Source: DATMER01 sp963741305 | GTDB taxonomy: Bacteria > Acidobacteriota > Thermoanaerobaculia > Multivoradales > UBA5704 | Reading direction: 5' to 3' | DNA length: 64,000 nucleotides | NCBI GenBank assembly: GCA_963741305.1 | Contig: CAVUHL010000003.1 | Coordinates: 868,001-932,000, forward strand | Shown: one piece after another, positions 1-8,724 of the stretch | Position numbering within the stretch: position 1 is the stretch's first letter | Layout of the letters: the number at the start of each line of letters is the position of its first letter | Position numbers and translations under genes: made by a program | The notes under the pieces: generated by a model | Databases searched by the model: none | The model's input: the letters and a program-made list of their open reading frames with translations, nothing else | Told to the model about the DNA's origin: nothing

Positions 1-2511
1 GAGCCCCTGGAACGCGGCGATGCCGAACCAGCGGGGTTGGGTTCCCTTCTCCCGGGCGAGACGGGCATTGACCAGCGCCGAGGCGCGGTCGCCGGCCAGG
101 GAGTAGACCAGGGAGGCGAGGTAGAGGACCTCGGGGTCGTCCGGGTTCTGCTGGAGGGTCCGCTGGGTGATCTCCACCGCCTCCCCGGAGCGCCCGAGCC
201 GGACCAGGCACTGGGCCTTGATCATGAGGTCGCCCGAGGACAGGACGGTTGCGCTCTCCTGTTCCCGCAGGTGATCCAGGACACGGCTGTAGAGGCGTTC
301 CGCTTCCTGCCGGTTGCCGAGGGCGGCCTCGGCATCGGCGAGGTTGAGGAGGACGGCGACGTGCTCCGGATCGAGCTCCAGGGCCTTGCGGTAGGCCATG
401 ACGGCTTCGCGGTACCGTCCGAGGAGGAACCGGGCCAGGCCGAGGTTCGTGTAGTGGCTGCGCTGCGGGGCGAGATCGAGCAGCTTCAGGTACAGGCGCT
501 CGGCGCGGCCGAGGTCTCCAGCGAGGAGCTCCATGCCGGCGAGCTTGTCCAGGGCGAAGAGGTTGTCCGGAGAGCGGGCGAGCAGGAGGTCCAGGTGCCC
601 CCGGGCTTCGGAGATGCGGCCGTGGCGGGCCTCCAGGTCGGCGAGCCAGAAGAGGTTCCGCCACGAGGGAGCCCGCTCTACCGCCGTGCGCAGAAGGCCG
701 AAAGCCTCGCCGGCTTGCCCTGCCTGCTCGGCCAACCTGGCGCGGAGCACCAGCAGTTCGGGATCGCCCGGCAGCAGCCGCTCGAGCTGCTCCAGGACCG
801 CTCTGCCCTCCTCGGGGTGGTCGGCCGCCAGCGTGATCCGGAAGTCCTCGACCAGGGGCCGGGGATCGTTGGGCGCCAGGCTGCGCGCTTCGCGGATCAT
901 CCTTCGGGCACGGTCGAGGTAGGCGGTGTCCCGATTCGTCTGGAAGAGGTTGAGGGCCACCCGGGAGCCGAGGAGCCAGGCCTCGAGGAAGCGCGGGGAG
1001 GTCTGCACGACGCTTTCGATGTGCTTCAGCTCCGGCTCCCAGGATGTCTTCCCGGAGTCGACCCGCCGCTTCACTTCCAGGAACGCGGCGTAGTCCTCGC
1101 CGCGGGCCTCCAGGTCGGGCGTCCCCTGCCGTGGGGAATGATCGGGATAGCCGTGCCGCAGGTGGACCCGCACGGCGTCGGCCATCAGCGCCAGGTCGCG
1201 CGGACCGGCCGGCACCTGGAACGTCTGAGCCCAGAGCACGCGGCCGTCGCCCCCCTGGACGCGCTTGAGGCTCACCCTCGCCATCTCGCCCTCTCTCGCC
1301 ACGCTGGCCAGGAGCAGCTCGTCCGCGGCCGAGGAGCGGGCCAGCTCTGTGGGGGAGTTGCCGCCGCCGCCGATACCGAGGTGCGACGGCTCCAGCGGGG
1401 CTGTCCCTTCCAGCGACGAGAGGGTGCCGAGCATCGAGGAGAGGATCCCGGAGGCCACGAGGTCCAGCTGCTCGTCGGCCGGGCCTGACACGGCCGGGGA
1501 GGGGATCATGATGCGCAGAGGCGCGGCGGGGCTCCGGACGAGGAAGAGGGAGGCCGCGGCTGCCGTCACCAATCCCAGGGCCAGCACCAGGACGCGCCTC
1601 GGGAGGGGACGGCCAGGGGCCTGGCGTGGCGCCTCCGCCGCGGTGGGCAGCTCGCTCATGCCGGTATCCAGGGCCGGATGAGTGGCCGTCCGTGCACGTT
1701 CCAGGATGCGTACCACCTCCAGGGCATGGCGCGGCCGGAGGTCCCGGTCCTTGGCGAGGAGCCGCGCCGCCAGCTCCGAGACCTCCGGCGGCAGGTCTGG
1801 CCGTAGGAGCGAGAGCGGGGGAGGCTCGTGGTGGAGGACGCGGTCGAGGGTCTCCGTGGCGCTGGCTGCCTTGAACGGCGAGCGGCCGGTCAGAAGCTCG
1901 TGCAGGAGGACGCCGAGGGAAAAGAGGTCCGAGCGCTCGTCCAGGCCGCGCCCCAGGGCCTGCTCCGGGGACATGGAATGGAAGGTTCCGAGCACGGTAC
2001 CGTGCTCGGTCAGCGTCTCCGAGCCTTCCGTCGAGATCGGCTTCGCCAGCCCGAAGTCGAGGATCTTGGCGTGCCCCGCCGGGGTGACGATCACGTTCTG
2101 CGCCTTGAGGTCCCGGTGCAGGAGGCCCTGCGCGTGGGCATGGGCGAGGCCCTCGGCGATCTCCCGGGCGAGGCGGAGGGCGAGCCCGGTCTCCGGCGGG
2201 CCGCCAGCCAGGAGCGAAGAGAGCGTCTGCCCCTCGACGTACTCCAGCACGATGCAGTCGCCCGAGCCGTCCTCCAGGATGTCGTGCACCTGGACGACGG
2301 CCGGATGGCTCAGGCGGGCCGCGGCGCGGGCCTCGCGCCGGAAGCGCTCCCGGAGCTGCGCATCGAAGGTGGCGTCCGCCCGGATGCGCTTCAGGGCGAC
2401 GCGGCGCTCCAGCCGCTCATCCCAGGCGAGGTAGACCTCGCCCATGCCGCCGCGGCCGAGGAGCCTCTCGATCCGGTAGGCTCCGACATGCGGCTCTTCG
2501 CCGTCGATCAT
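1..2511 (-). CDS. Membrane Ser/Thr protein kinase with C-terminal TPRs (partial)
   Basis: Eukaryotic-like (Hanks-type) kinase that should phosphorylate Ser/Thr on partner proteins. The frame is open from ATG at 2511 to the window edge (837 codons, C-terminus missing). An AGGAGGT ribosome site lies about ten bases upstream of the ATG. Visible in order: the glycine loop GRGGMGEVY at about residue 18, VALKR lysine, catalytic HRDLKAQN near residue 128, DFGLAKP, one membrane segment (VLVLALGLVTAAAASLFLV, about 308-327), a FlgO-like region, then many TPR-like helix pairs rich in A-x-L-E-x-x-P. The kinase is therefore cytoplasmic and the TPR part extracytoplasmic. This architecture is very common in Acidobacteriota. 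The substrate is unknown. Confidence 0.93.
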   Translation of the reverse strand, partial: MIDGEEPHVGAYRIERLLGRGGMGEVYLAWDERLERRVALKRIRADATFDAQLRERFRREARAAARLSHPAVVQVHDILEDGSGDCIVLEYVEGQTLSSLLAGGPPETGLALRLAREIAEGLAHAHAQGLLHRDLKAQNVIVTPAGHAKILDFGLAKPISTEGSETLTEHGTVLGTFHSMSPEQALGRGLDERSDLFSLGVLLHELLTGRSPFKAASATETLDRVLHHEPPPLSLLRPDLPPEVSELAARLLAKDRDLRPRHALEVVRILERARTATHPALDTGMSELPTAAEAPRQAPGRPLPRRVLVLALGLVTAAAASLFLVRSPAAPLRIMIPSPAVSGPADEQLDLVASGILSSMLGTLSSLEGTAPLEPSHLGIGGGGNSPTELARSSAADELLLASVAREGEMARVSLKRVQGGDGRVLWAQTFQVPAGPRDLALMADAVRVHLRHGYPDHSPRQGTPDLEARGEDYAAFLEVKRRVDSGKTSWEPELKHIESVVQTSPRFLEAWLLGSRVALNLFQTNRDTAYLDRARRMIREARSLAPNDPRPLVEDFRITLAADHPEEGRAVLEQLERLLPGDPELLVLRARLAEQAGQAGEAFGLLRTAVERAPSWRNLFWLADLEARHGRISEARGHLDLLLARSPDNLFALDKLAGMELLAGDLGRAERLYLKLLDLAPQRSHYTNLGLARFLLGRYREAVMAYRKALELDPEHVAVLLNLADAEAALGNRQEAERLYSRVLDHLREQESATVLSSGDLMIKAQCLVRLGRSGEAVEITQRTLQQNPDDPEVLYLASLVYSLAGDRASALVNARLAREKGTQPRWFGIAAFQGL

Positions 2512-2553
2512 GGGACTGCTCACCTCCTGCCAGGGACGGGTTATTGTAAGGCC

Positions 2554-3195
2554 ATGTCGAGATTGAAAAAGCTGCTTTCCGCCGTTCTGTTCCTCTACGC
2601 AACCCTCGCGGGGGCCCAGGTCGGCAAGCTCCTGCCGGCCGACGAGGCTGCCCGCGACCCGGAATTCTTCGCTTTCCTGGCCCACCTCCAGGGGGCGGTG
2701 GCGCGGCACGACGCCGCGGCCGTGCTCGCCGCCGTCGACCCGAAGATCAGGACCTCGTTCGGCACCGGCGGCGGGATCGAGGAATTCCGCAAGAAGTGGA
2801 ACCTGTCCGCCGCCAACAGCCCGCTGTGGGACGAGCTCGGCACGGTGCTCGCCTTCGGCGGCGCCTTCCGGGAAGGGGCGAGCTATTCCGCGCCCTATGT
2901 CTTCGCGCGCTGGCCGGAGCGGTTCGACGCCTTCGAGCACGTCGCGGTCCTCGGGACCAACGTGCGGGTCCGCGCCGAGAAGGGCACCAGCAGCCGGATC
3001 CTCGCGGCCCTCACCTTCGACGTCGTACGGCTCGCTTCGCCGGGCATCGACTCGGACTGGGTCCACGTCAAGCTCCGCGACGGCCGCACCGGCTATGTCT
3101 CTTCCCGCTACGTGCGCAGCTCGGTCGACTACCGGGCCCTGTTCAACAAGATCGACGGCCGCTGGCGGATGACCGCGTTCGTGGCTGGGGATTAA
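2554..3195 (+). CDS. Secreted SH3b-domain protein
   Basis: A 213-aa exported protein. The start is ATG 2554, which gives a clean signal peptide (MSRLKKLLSAVLFLYATLAGA). The open frame extends upstream, but there it lies opposite the kinase gene. Residues about 135-195 form a bacterial SH3 domain (VRVRAEKGTSSRILAAL, then WVHVKLRDGRTGYVSSRYV), a fold that often binds peptidoglycan or peptides. The middle region (KIRTSFGTGGGIEEFRKKWN) is found in uncharacterised SH3-linked proteins. It is divergent from the kinase with 42 bases between start codons, so the two probably share a control region. The exact ligand is unknown. Confidence 0.8.
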   Translation: MSRLKKLLSAVLFLYATLAGAQVGKLLPADEAARDPEFFAFLAHLQGAVARHDAAAVLAAVDPKIRTSFGTGGGIEEFRKKWNLSAANSPLWDELGTVLAFGGAFREGASYSAPYVFARWPERFDAFEHVAVLGTNVRVRAEKGTSSRILAALTFDVVRLASPGIDSDWVHVKLRDGRTGYVSSRYVRSSVDYRALFNKIDGRWRMTAFVAGD

Positions 3196-3240
3196 ACATG
3201 CGGCGCCGCGGCTACGTATAAAGGGGTACAGGAGGATGCC

Positions 3241-3501
3241 CTGCTCCTGCGGTCGGCGCTCACCGCTTTCTATGCGGCCATCGGGCTGCTCGTGACCACC
3301 AGCATCGCCGTGGGCGTGGTCGCGGCGCTGAGGTGGGATTACGGCTGGGTGCCAGTGGTCAGCGGCCTGGCCGGAGGCTGCGCGCTGCTCTACGGCAGCC
3401 TCCTCCTGATCCGCGAGGCCCGCTTGGCCATCGGCTTCACCCTCAAGGAGATGGACTTCCTTCGCGAGGTGGTGGCGAGGGGGAGCAAGCCCCCGCTTTG
3501 A
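3241..3501 (+). CDS. DUF2721-like membrane protein, N-terminally short
   Basis: A small two-helix membrane protein. The helix pair followed by LLYGSLLLIREARLAIG resembles the C-terminal half of DUF2721 proteins, which are normally about 130-150 aa. No ATG is available in frame. GTG 3292 would cut the first helix (ALTAFYAAIGLLVTTSIAVG) in half, whereas CTG 3241 keeps it and sits five bases after a perfect AGGAGG (3230-3235). I therefore list CTG as the start, giving 86 aa. The frame is open back to the TAA of the SH3 gene at 3193-3195. It may be a decayed gene that lost its N-terminus. Family assignment is from memory of the motif and is moderate. Confidence 0.5.
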   Translation: MLLRSALTAFYAAIGLLVTTSIAVGVVAALRWDYGWVPVVSGLAGGCALLYGSLLLIREARLAIGFTLKEMDFLREVVARGSKPPL

Positions 3502-3534
3502 CCCTTTCTTGACCGTTTCCAGACTTCTTTGACC
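3498..3534 (+). promoter_or_regulatory. Three direct TTGACC hexamers upstream of a secreted-protein gene
   Basis: TTGACC occurs at 3498, 3509 and 3529, each similar to a -35 hexamer, in the 100-base leader of the gene at 3604. No convincing -10 box follows at the right distance. The set could be one promoter element plus chance copies or a regulator site; it is weak evidence only. Confidence 0.25.
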
Positions 3535-3603
3535 GGTCCCGGCGGGCACGATCCTTCCGGGCCGCGGATGTTCTGCGGCCGGATCGACCTGAAAGGGACC
3601 ATC

Positions 3604-4554
3604 ATGAAGAACAGACTGATCCTCTCGACCGCTGCCCTCATTCTCGCCGCCGCCCTGCCCGCCAGCGCGGGCGTCTCCATCGACCGGACGTCGCCCTCGC
3701 TCGCCTGCCCGTTCCCGGTGAGCTTCGCGGAGGTCATGAGCCTGGTGCCGGCCGGCGGAGGGTGTGATGCCGGCGGCGTGGGCCCGGTGTTGGAGGTCAT
3801 GCCGATCTCGTTCGGGCTCGGGGCGATGGACAACATCGACGGGCTCTCAGCCAACACGCTCACCTCGCCCAACCTGACCTACCACCTCCTGTTCTCGACC
3901 GACCGGGCGAGCGTGGGAGTGGCGGGGACGCCGCACAACGCCTCGGCGGCGAACAACCAGGCCGCCTCCGACCTCTACCGGACCCCCCTCACCGGCGGCA
4001 GCCCCGCCGCTGCGTTGGCGGCCTGCGCCCCGATCGCCATACCGCCGCCGCAGGCCCTGCACCGCAACCAGACCGCGTTCAACCTGATCCAGACCGCCCC
4101 CGCCGGAGCCTTTGCGGGGTGGCCGCAGGACAACGTCGACGCCGTCGAGATGGACGTGCTGGACTTCACCGGCGACAACATCAATGACGTCCCCGTCTAC
4201 TTCAGCCTGGATGCGGCCAGCCCCGCCCTGTTCGCCTCGGGGGCGGACGTCTACTTCTCTCCGGCCGGCGGCGGCCCCTTCTTCATCTTCTCGTTCCCGG
4301 CGCAGATGGGCCTCCTGATGGGTGACGAGATCGATTCTCTTGTGATGTGGGACCGCGGGGTCATCGGCGCTCCCAACCCGGGCGTCGACCTGGCGCTGTT
4401 CTCGCTCGCCCCCGGCTCCCCGTCCCTGGGCGGCGCCTCTCCGGCCGCCATCTTCGTGACCGGTTTCAACTTCGCGTTCTGCCCCTTCACCCCGGCCAAC
4501 CAGCTCGGGCTGCTGGCGGCGGACAACGTCGACGGCCTCGACGTGATGCCGTAA
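3604..4554 (+). CDS. Secreted protein with four D-x-[IV]-D motifs, function unknown
   Basis: A 316-aa exported protein. ATG 3604 is chosen over an upstream in-frame ATG at 3529 because it begins a textbook signal peptide (MKNRLILSTAALILAAALPASA) and follows AAAGGGA. The mature part has a recurring pattern of a Gly/Leu-rich strand, then D-[NE]-[IV]-D-[GAS]-[LV]: DNIDGL at residue 76, DNVDAV at 176, DEIDSL at 241 and DNVDGL at 307 at the very C-terminus. Sequences such as VDLALFSLAPGSPSLGG between them suggest a repeated beta-rich module with possible metal-binding acidic loops. No enzyme motif is seen. It stands alone, convergent with the patatin gene. Confidence 0.7.
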   Translation: MKNRLILSTAALILAAALPASAGVSIDRTSPSLACPFPVSFAEVMSLVPAGGGCDAGGVGPVLEVMPISFGLGAMDNIDGLSANTLTSPNLTYHLLFSTDRASVGVAGTPHNASAANNQAASDLYRTPLTGGSPAAALAACAPIAIPPPQALHRNQTAFNLIQTAPAGAFAGWPQDNVDAVEMDVLDFTGDNINDVPVYFSLDAASPALFASGADVYFSPAGGGPFFIFSFPAQMGLLMGDEIDSLVMWDRGVIGAPNPGVDLALFSLAPGSPSLGGASPAAIFVTGFNFAFCPFTPANQLGLLAADNVDGLDVMP

Positions 4555-4567
4555 AGGCGCGAGCCCC

Positions 4568-5761
4568 TCAGTCTCCTTCCAGCAGGTCCCGCAGAGCGGG
4601 GAGGCGGGCCTCGGCGTCCGCCTCTCCCATGCGGATCAGGTGCTCCAGGTAATCCGGTTGGAACATCAGGTAGCTCAGGATGTCAGGGGTCGTGGTCTGC
4701 CTGGTGCCCAGGCTGCGGGTGAGGCGGCGGAAGGCCTCGGGGAGCTGCGGCTCGAAGGCCGCGGAGAGCTTGCCCAGGTCTTCCGACGGGCGGAGCACCC
4801 GGATGTCCACCGGCCTGAGGCCGTTGCGCTCCTCGACCGGCAGCTTCTCGATCAGGGGGTTCAGGCTCTTCAGACGGCGGACGTCCTCGTCCAGCACATC
4901 CAGGAAGACCGAGTCGAGAAGGTGGCTCAGAACCTGGGCCGGCGGCGGATAGCCGACGATCTGCGGCCGGTCGGCCTCTTCGTGAGTCGGCTCGTAGCGG
5001 GGCGAGATGGCGAGCACCCGGGTGGCCCCCAGGCGGATGGCCGGGGCGAGCGGTGCGGAGAGGCGGACGCCACCGTCCCCATGGTAGGAATCTCCCAGGC
5101 GGATGGCTGGAAAGACGAGCGGCAGCGCCGAGGAGGCCATGACGTGCTCGAGGGTGAGGCGGGCATGTACGCTCCGCCGCTGCGGCTGGTTCCAATAGGG
5201 CTGGATGTCCCGCCCCTGCACCCAGGTGACGGTCTGTCCCGTCGTGTAGTTGAGCGTGATCAAGGCCATGGCCTTGAGCCGCCCCCGCTCCAGGTTGCGC
5301 TCGATGCCGATGATCTCGCCGTCGACGTCAGCCCAGGCCCCGCGCAGGGTTTCGCGGAGCGGCTCGGTGTCCACCAGGCTCCGGATGTCAGGAACGAGGA
5401 ACGGGCCGCCCGATCCCAGCCGGGTGGCCCAGCGCAGCCAGGTGAGCATGCTCCTTGTCATCAGGGAGGTGTCGAGGCGGAAGATGTCCTCGACGTGGAG
5501 GCTGGTCCAGAGCTGGCACAGCTCGTCCGCCGCTTCGAACAGCGTGCCCGGGTGCGCCGCGAGGAAGGTGGAGTTGATCGCCCCGGCGGAGACTCCGACC
5601 ACGATCTGGAACCGGGTATCCGGCAGGTGGCGGGCCAAACCGCGGATTACGCCCGCTTGGTACGCAGCCCGGGCACCGCCACCCGACAGCACGATGGCAA
5701 GATCGCCCCTCCCACCCTTCCCAGGTGCCTGGTTCGAGCCCACGCATTTTTCTTGTAGCAT
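4568..5761 (-). CDS. Patatin-like phospholipase
   Basis: A 397-aa member of the patatin/RssA hydrolase family, which cleaves acyl esters using a Ser-Asp dyad. Visible motifs: oxyanion loop SGGGARAAYQAGV (about residues 26-38), nucleophile elbow GVSAG with Ser58, and the catalytic Asp in DGG at residue 229. There is no signal peptide, so a cytoplasmic or membrane-associated location is likely. The C-terminal third is an extension common in bacterial patatins that end in a DUF3336-like tail. It is convergent with the secreted protein and divergent from the cytochrome c gene. The substrate cannot be told from sequence. Confidence 0.92.
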   Translation of the reverse strand: MLQEKCVGSNQAPGKGGRGDLAIVLSGGGARAAYQAGVIRGLARHLPDTRFQIVVGVSAGAINSTFLAAHPGTLFEAADELCQLWTSLHVEDIFRLDTSLMTRSMLTWLRWATRLGSGGPFLVPDIRSLVDTEPLRETLRGAWADVDGEIIGIERNLERGRLKAMALITLNYTTGQTVTWVQGRDIQPYWNQPQRRSVHARLTLEHVMASSALPLVFPAIRLGDSYHGDGGVRLSAPLAPAIRLGATRVLAISPRYEPTHEEADRPQIVGYPPPAQVLSHLLDSVFLDVLDEDVRRLKSLNPLIEKLPVEERNGLRPVDIRVLRPSEDLGKLSAAFEPQLPEAFRRLTRSLGTRQTTTPDILSYLMFQPDYLEHLIRMGEADAEARLPALRDLLEGD

Positions 5762-5794
5762 GAATCGCGCCGAGTGCTCTTAGGGAGGGAGTCT

Positions 5795-6307
5795 ATGAAA
5801 ACGGTCGTGACCGTGGTGCTCGTCCTGCTCGTCCTCGCCCTTGCGGCGTTGGGGTTCATCTACTCGGGGATCTACGACGTGGCAGCCGCCACTCCCGACA
5901 CGGGGCTGATCCAATGGGCGCTGGAGACCACCCAGCACCGCTCGGTCCACCGCCGCGCCGAGCAAGTCAAAGCACCGCCGCTGGACGATCCGGACCTGAT
6001 CCGGACGGGGCTGATCGAGTACCACGAGATGTGCGTGGTCTGCCACGGAGCCCCCGGAGTCCCGATCTCCCCGACCGGCCAGGGGCTCAACCCGGCGCCG
6101 CCGCTGCTGGCCGACGAATCCGGCGAGGATGCCAGCGAGCTGTTCTGGGTCACCAAGAACGGCATCAAGATGACCGGCATGCCCGCCTTCGGAGTGACCC
6201 ATTCCGACGAAGAGATCTGGGCGATCGTCGCCTTCATGAAAAGGATGGGCGACCTCTCGCCCGAGGAGTACGAGCGGATGGTGGTGGAGGCGGGGGTGCC
6301 GGAGTAG
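5795..6307 (+). CDS. Membrane-anchored monohaem cytochrome c
   Basis: A 170-aa protein with an N-terminal membrane anchor (residues 3-25) and one class I haem c domain: CVVCH at residues 80-84, with the axial Met in KMTGMPAFG (Met126 or Met129). ATG 5795 is chosen because AGGGAGGG precedes it by seven bases and the anchor starts at once. It would carry electrons at the periplasmic face; an oxidase or dehydrogenase partner is not adjacent. Its TAG stop lies inside a repeat head (GTAGGGGCG), see 6325-6398. No other cytochrome gene is nearby, so the pathway is open. Confidence 0.9.
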   Translation: MKTVVTVVLVLLVLALAALGFIYSGIYDVAAATPDTGLIQWALETTQHRSVHRRAEQVKAPPLDDPDLIRTGLIEYHEMCVVCHGAPGVPISPTGQGLNPAPPLLADESGEDASELFWVTKNGIKMTGMPAFGVTHSDEEIWAIVAFMKRMGDLSPEEYERMVVEAGVPE

Positions 6308-6324
6308 GGGCGGCCTCCCACCCG

Positions 6325-6398
6325 GGCGCCATGAATGTCGCCCCTACAACAACCCTGAAACTCGCCGCTTGCTTGTAGGGGCGTGATTCATCACGCCC
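6325..6398. repeat. REPIN-like doublet (copy 1)
   Basis: Two inverted REP arms: GGCGCCATGAATGTCGCCCC at 6325 and GTAGGGGCGTGATTCATCACG from 6375, separated by about 28 bases. They match the arms flanking the RAYT transposase at 49.5-50.2 kb. A further half-arm, GTAGGGGCG at 6304-6312, supplies the stop codon of the cytochrome gene. Confidence 0.75.
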
Positions 6399-6425
6399 TC
6401 CGGCCTTCGTTATACACTCCCCGCC

Positions 6426-7295
6426 GTGAGGACGCTGGGCGAATTCGAGCTGACGGTGGTCAGCGATGGCGGCTTCCGCCTGGACGGCGGGGCCATGTTC
6501 GGCGTGGTCCCGCGGGTGCTCTGGTCGAAGGCCTTTCCACCTGACGACGACAACCGCATCGGCATGGCGACCAACTGCCTGTTGATCGCCCGGGGCAGCG
6601 ACCTCCTCCTGATCGACACCGGCATCGGTGACAAGCACGATCCCAAGTTCCAGGCGAACTATGCCATGGAGAAAGACGCCGTCCGGCTTCCCGATTCCAT
6701 CCGCCGGGCGGGTTATGAGCTGGGAGACGTCACCCATGTCCTCCTCTCCCACCTTCACTTCGACCACTGCGGTTGGAACACCCGGATCGACCCCTCCGGC
6801 CGGATCGTGCCGACCTTCCCCAATGCACGCTACTGGCTGCAGCGTGGGGAAGTCGAGCACGCCCGCAACCCGAACGAGCGCGACCGGGCGAGCTACGATC
6901 CGCGCAACTGGGAGCCGCTCTTCGAGGCGGGGGTGGTCGAGCTGTTCGGCGACGAGGGAGAACCGATCCCCGGGGTCAAGGCCGTGCGCACTCCCGGGCA
7001 CAACGCCGACATGTGTATTGTTCTGATAGATGGAGGGAACGAGGAGAGGGCGGTCTTCTGGGCCGACCTGGCGCCGACCTCGGCGCACGTCCCCAACCCT
7101 TGGATCATGAGCTACGACCTGTACCCGTTGACGACGCTGGAAAACAAGAAGATCTGGCTGCCGCGCGCGGCCGAGGGCAACTGGCTCTGCGTTTTCGAGC
7201 ACGATCCCGGCGTCCCCCTCGCGCGGCTGGTGGAAGACAAGCCCGGGCGCTATAAGGCCATTCCGGAAGCTGCTCCCGTAGCTGTCACCGCCTGA
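6426..7295 (+). CDS. MBL-fold metallo-hydrolase
   Basis: A 289-aa metallo-beta-lactamase-fold hydrolase. The zinc signature HLHFDH is at residues 109-114 (His109, His111, Asp113, His114), with a later His in TPGHNADM and Asp in FWADLAPTS. The GTG start at 6426 is the first in-frame start, directly after the repeat element. The N-terminal strand pattern (VSDGGFRLDGGAMFG) is typical of the quorum-quenching lactonase/AHL-hydrolase-like and YflN-like groups, but the substrate cannot be assigned. It is followed 23 bases later by the 2-oxoacid dehydrogenase operon and may be co-transcribed. Confidence 0.88.
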   Translation: MRTLGEFELTVVSDGGFRLDGGAMFGVVPRVLWSKAFPPDDDNRIGMATNCLLIARGSDLLLIDTGIGDKHDPKFQANYAMEKDAVRLPDSIRRAGYELGDVTHVLLSHLHFDHCGWNTRIDPSGRIVPTFPNARYWLQRGEVEHARNPNERDRASYDPRNWEPLFEAGVVELFGDEGEPIPGVKAVRTPGHNADMCIVLIDGGNEERAVFWADLAPTSAHVPNPWIMSYDLYPLTTLENKKIWLPRAAEGNWLCVFEHDPGVPLARLVEDKPGRYKAIPEAAPVAVTA

Positions 7296-7318
7296 TATCT
7301 AGAAGGGAAGGGGAGAAG

Positions 7319-8716
7319 ATGGCGCGAGAAGAGTTCGACCTGATCATCATCGGCAGCGGTCCGGGCGGCTACGTCGCCGGCATCCGCGCCGGTCAGCTCG
7401 GTTTGAAGGTCGCGGTCGTGGAAAAAGACCCCAAGCTCGGCGGCACCTGCCTGCACCGTGGATGCATCCCGACCAAGGCGCTGCTCCATACCGCCTCGGT
7501 GCTCGACGAGATCCGCGAGGCCGGCAGCCTGGGCATCGACGTGGGCGAGCCCAAGCTCGACATCGGCCGCGCCCAGGAACGCAAGCGCAAGGTCGTGGAC
7601 GGCAACGCCCGTGGCATCGAGGGCCTGTTCAAGAAAAACAAAGTGACCTGGCTCCAGGGCTTTGGCCGCGTCACTGGCCCGCACGACGTCGAGGTCGAGG
7701 GCAAGGACGGCAAGACGGCCTACGGCGCGAAGAACATCCTGATCGCCACCGGCTCCGTGCCGCGGGACATCCCCGTCGCTCCGTCGGATGGCGAGCGCGT
7801 GCTCAACTCCGACCACATCCTGGAGCTCGGCAAGGTGCCCGGCTCCCTCGCCGTGCTCGGCGCCGGCGCCGTGGGCACCGAGTTCGCCTCCATCTACCAC
7901 TCCTTCGGCACCAAGGTGACTTTGATCGAAATGCTCCCCCGGGTCCTCCCCATCGAGGACGAGGAAGTCTCCGCCGAGCTCGAAAAGCAGCTCCGGCGGC
8001 GGGGCATCAAGGTCATGGCCGGCACCAAGATGTCCGGCTTCGAGGCGACCGAGGGCGGAGTGCGCCTCAACCTCGAGAAGGACGGCAAGATGGAGACCCT
8101 GGATGCCGAGAAGCTCCTGGTCGCGGTCGGCCGCAAGCCGGTCACCGAAAACCTGGGCCTGGAGGCCCTCGGCATCGAGCTGGAGCGCGGCTACATCAAG
8201 ATCAACGAGCTCATGCAGACCGCCGTGCCCCACATCTACGCCATCGGCGACGTGGTGAACACCCCGTGGCTGGCGCACGTCGCTTCCGCGGAGGGCATCC
8301 TGGCGGTCGAGCACATGGCCGGCCAGGCGGCGCGGCCGATCAACTACGACCGCGTCCCATCCTGCACCTACTGTGAGCCCGAGGTGGCGAGCGTCGGGCT
8401 GACCGAAGCGAAAGCCAAAGAGCGCGGCTACGACGTGCAGACTGGCAAGTTCCCGATGACCGCGCTGCCCAAGGCGAAGATCCTCGGCAAGTCCGCGGGC
8501 TTCGTGAAGATCGTGCGCGACAAGAAATACGACGAGATCCTGGGGGTGCACATCGTCGGCGCCCACGCCACGGACCTCATCGCCGAGGCCTGCGTGGCGC
8601 TCCAGATGGAGGGCACCGACGAAGAGCTGTTCCGCACCATGCACGCCCACCCGACGCTCTCCGAGGCGGTCATGGAAGCGGCGCACGCCGCCCACGGCCA
8701 GGCGATCCACATCTGA
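7319..8716 (+). CDS. lpdA: Dihydrolipoyl dehydrogenase (E3)
   Basis: A 465-aa FAD/NAD disulfide oxidoreductase that reoxidises the dihydrolipoyl arm of E2 with NAD. Seen: FAD motif GSGPGGYVAGIRAGQLG at the N-terminus, redox disulfide GGTCLHRGCIPTKALL (Cys pair near 42 and 47), NAD motif LGAGAVGTEFASIYHSFG, the second FAD segment YAIGDVVNTPWLAH, and the C-terminal HAHPTLSE with the catalytic His. Full family length. It is the first gene of a four-gene operon and has GGGAAGGGGAGAAG just before the ATG. A shared E3 for other lipoyl complexes is possible. Confidence 0.97.
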   Translation: MAREEFDLIIIGSGPGGYVAGIRAGQLGLKVAVVEKDPKLGGTCLHRGCIPTKALLHTASVLDEIREAGSLGIDVGEPKLDIGRAQERKRKVVDGNARGIEGLFKKNKVTWLQGFGRVTGPHDVEVEGKDGKTAYGAKNILIATGSVPRDIPVAPSDGERVLNSDHILELGKVPGSLAVLGAGAVGTEFASIYHSFGTKVTLIEMLPRVLPIEDEEVSAELEKQLRRRGIKVMAGTKMSGFEATEGGVRLNLEKDGKMETLDAEKLLVAVGRKPVTENLGLEALGIELERGYIKINELMQTAVPHIYAIGDVVNTPWLAHVASAEGILAVEHMAGQAARPINYDRVPSCTYCEPEVASVGLTEAKAKERGYDVQTGKFPMTALPKAKILGKSAGFVKIVRDKKYDEILGVHIVGAHATDLIAEACVALQMEGTDEELFRTMHAHPTLSEAVMEAAHAAHGQAIHI

Positions 8717-8724
8717 GGAGCCAA

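Noticed and set aside
37..2434. Long plus-strand open frames opposite the kinase gene
   Set aside because: They are Gly/Ala/Arg-rich shadows created by high GC; the minus strand holds clear kinase and TPR motifs over the same bases.
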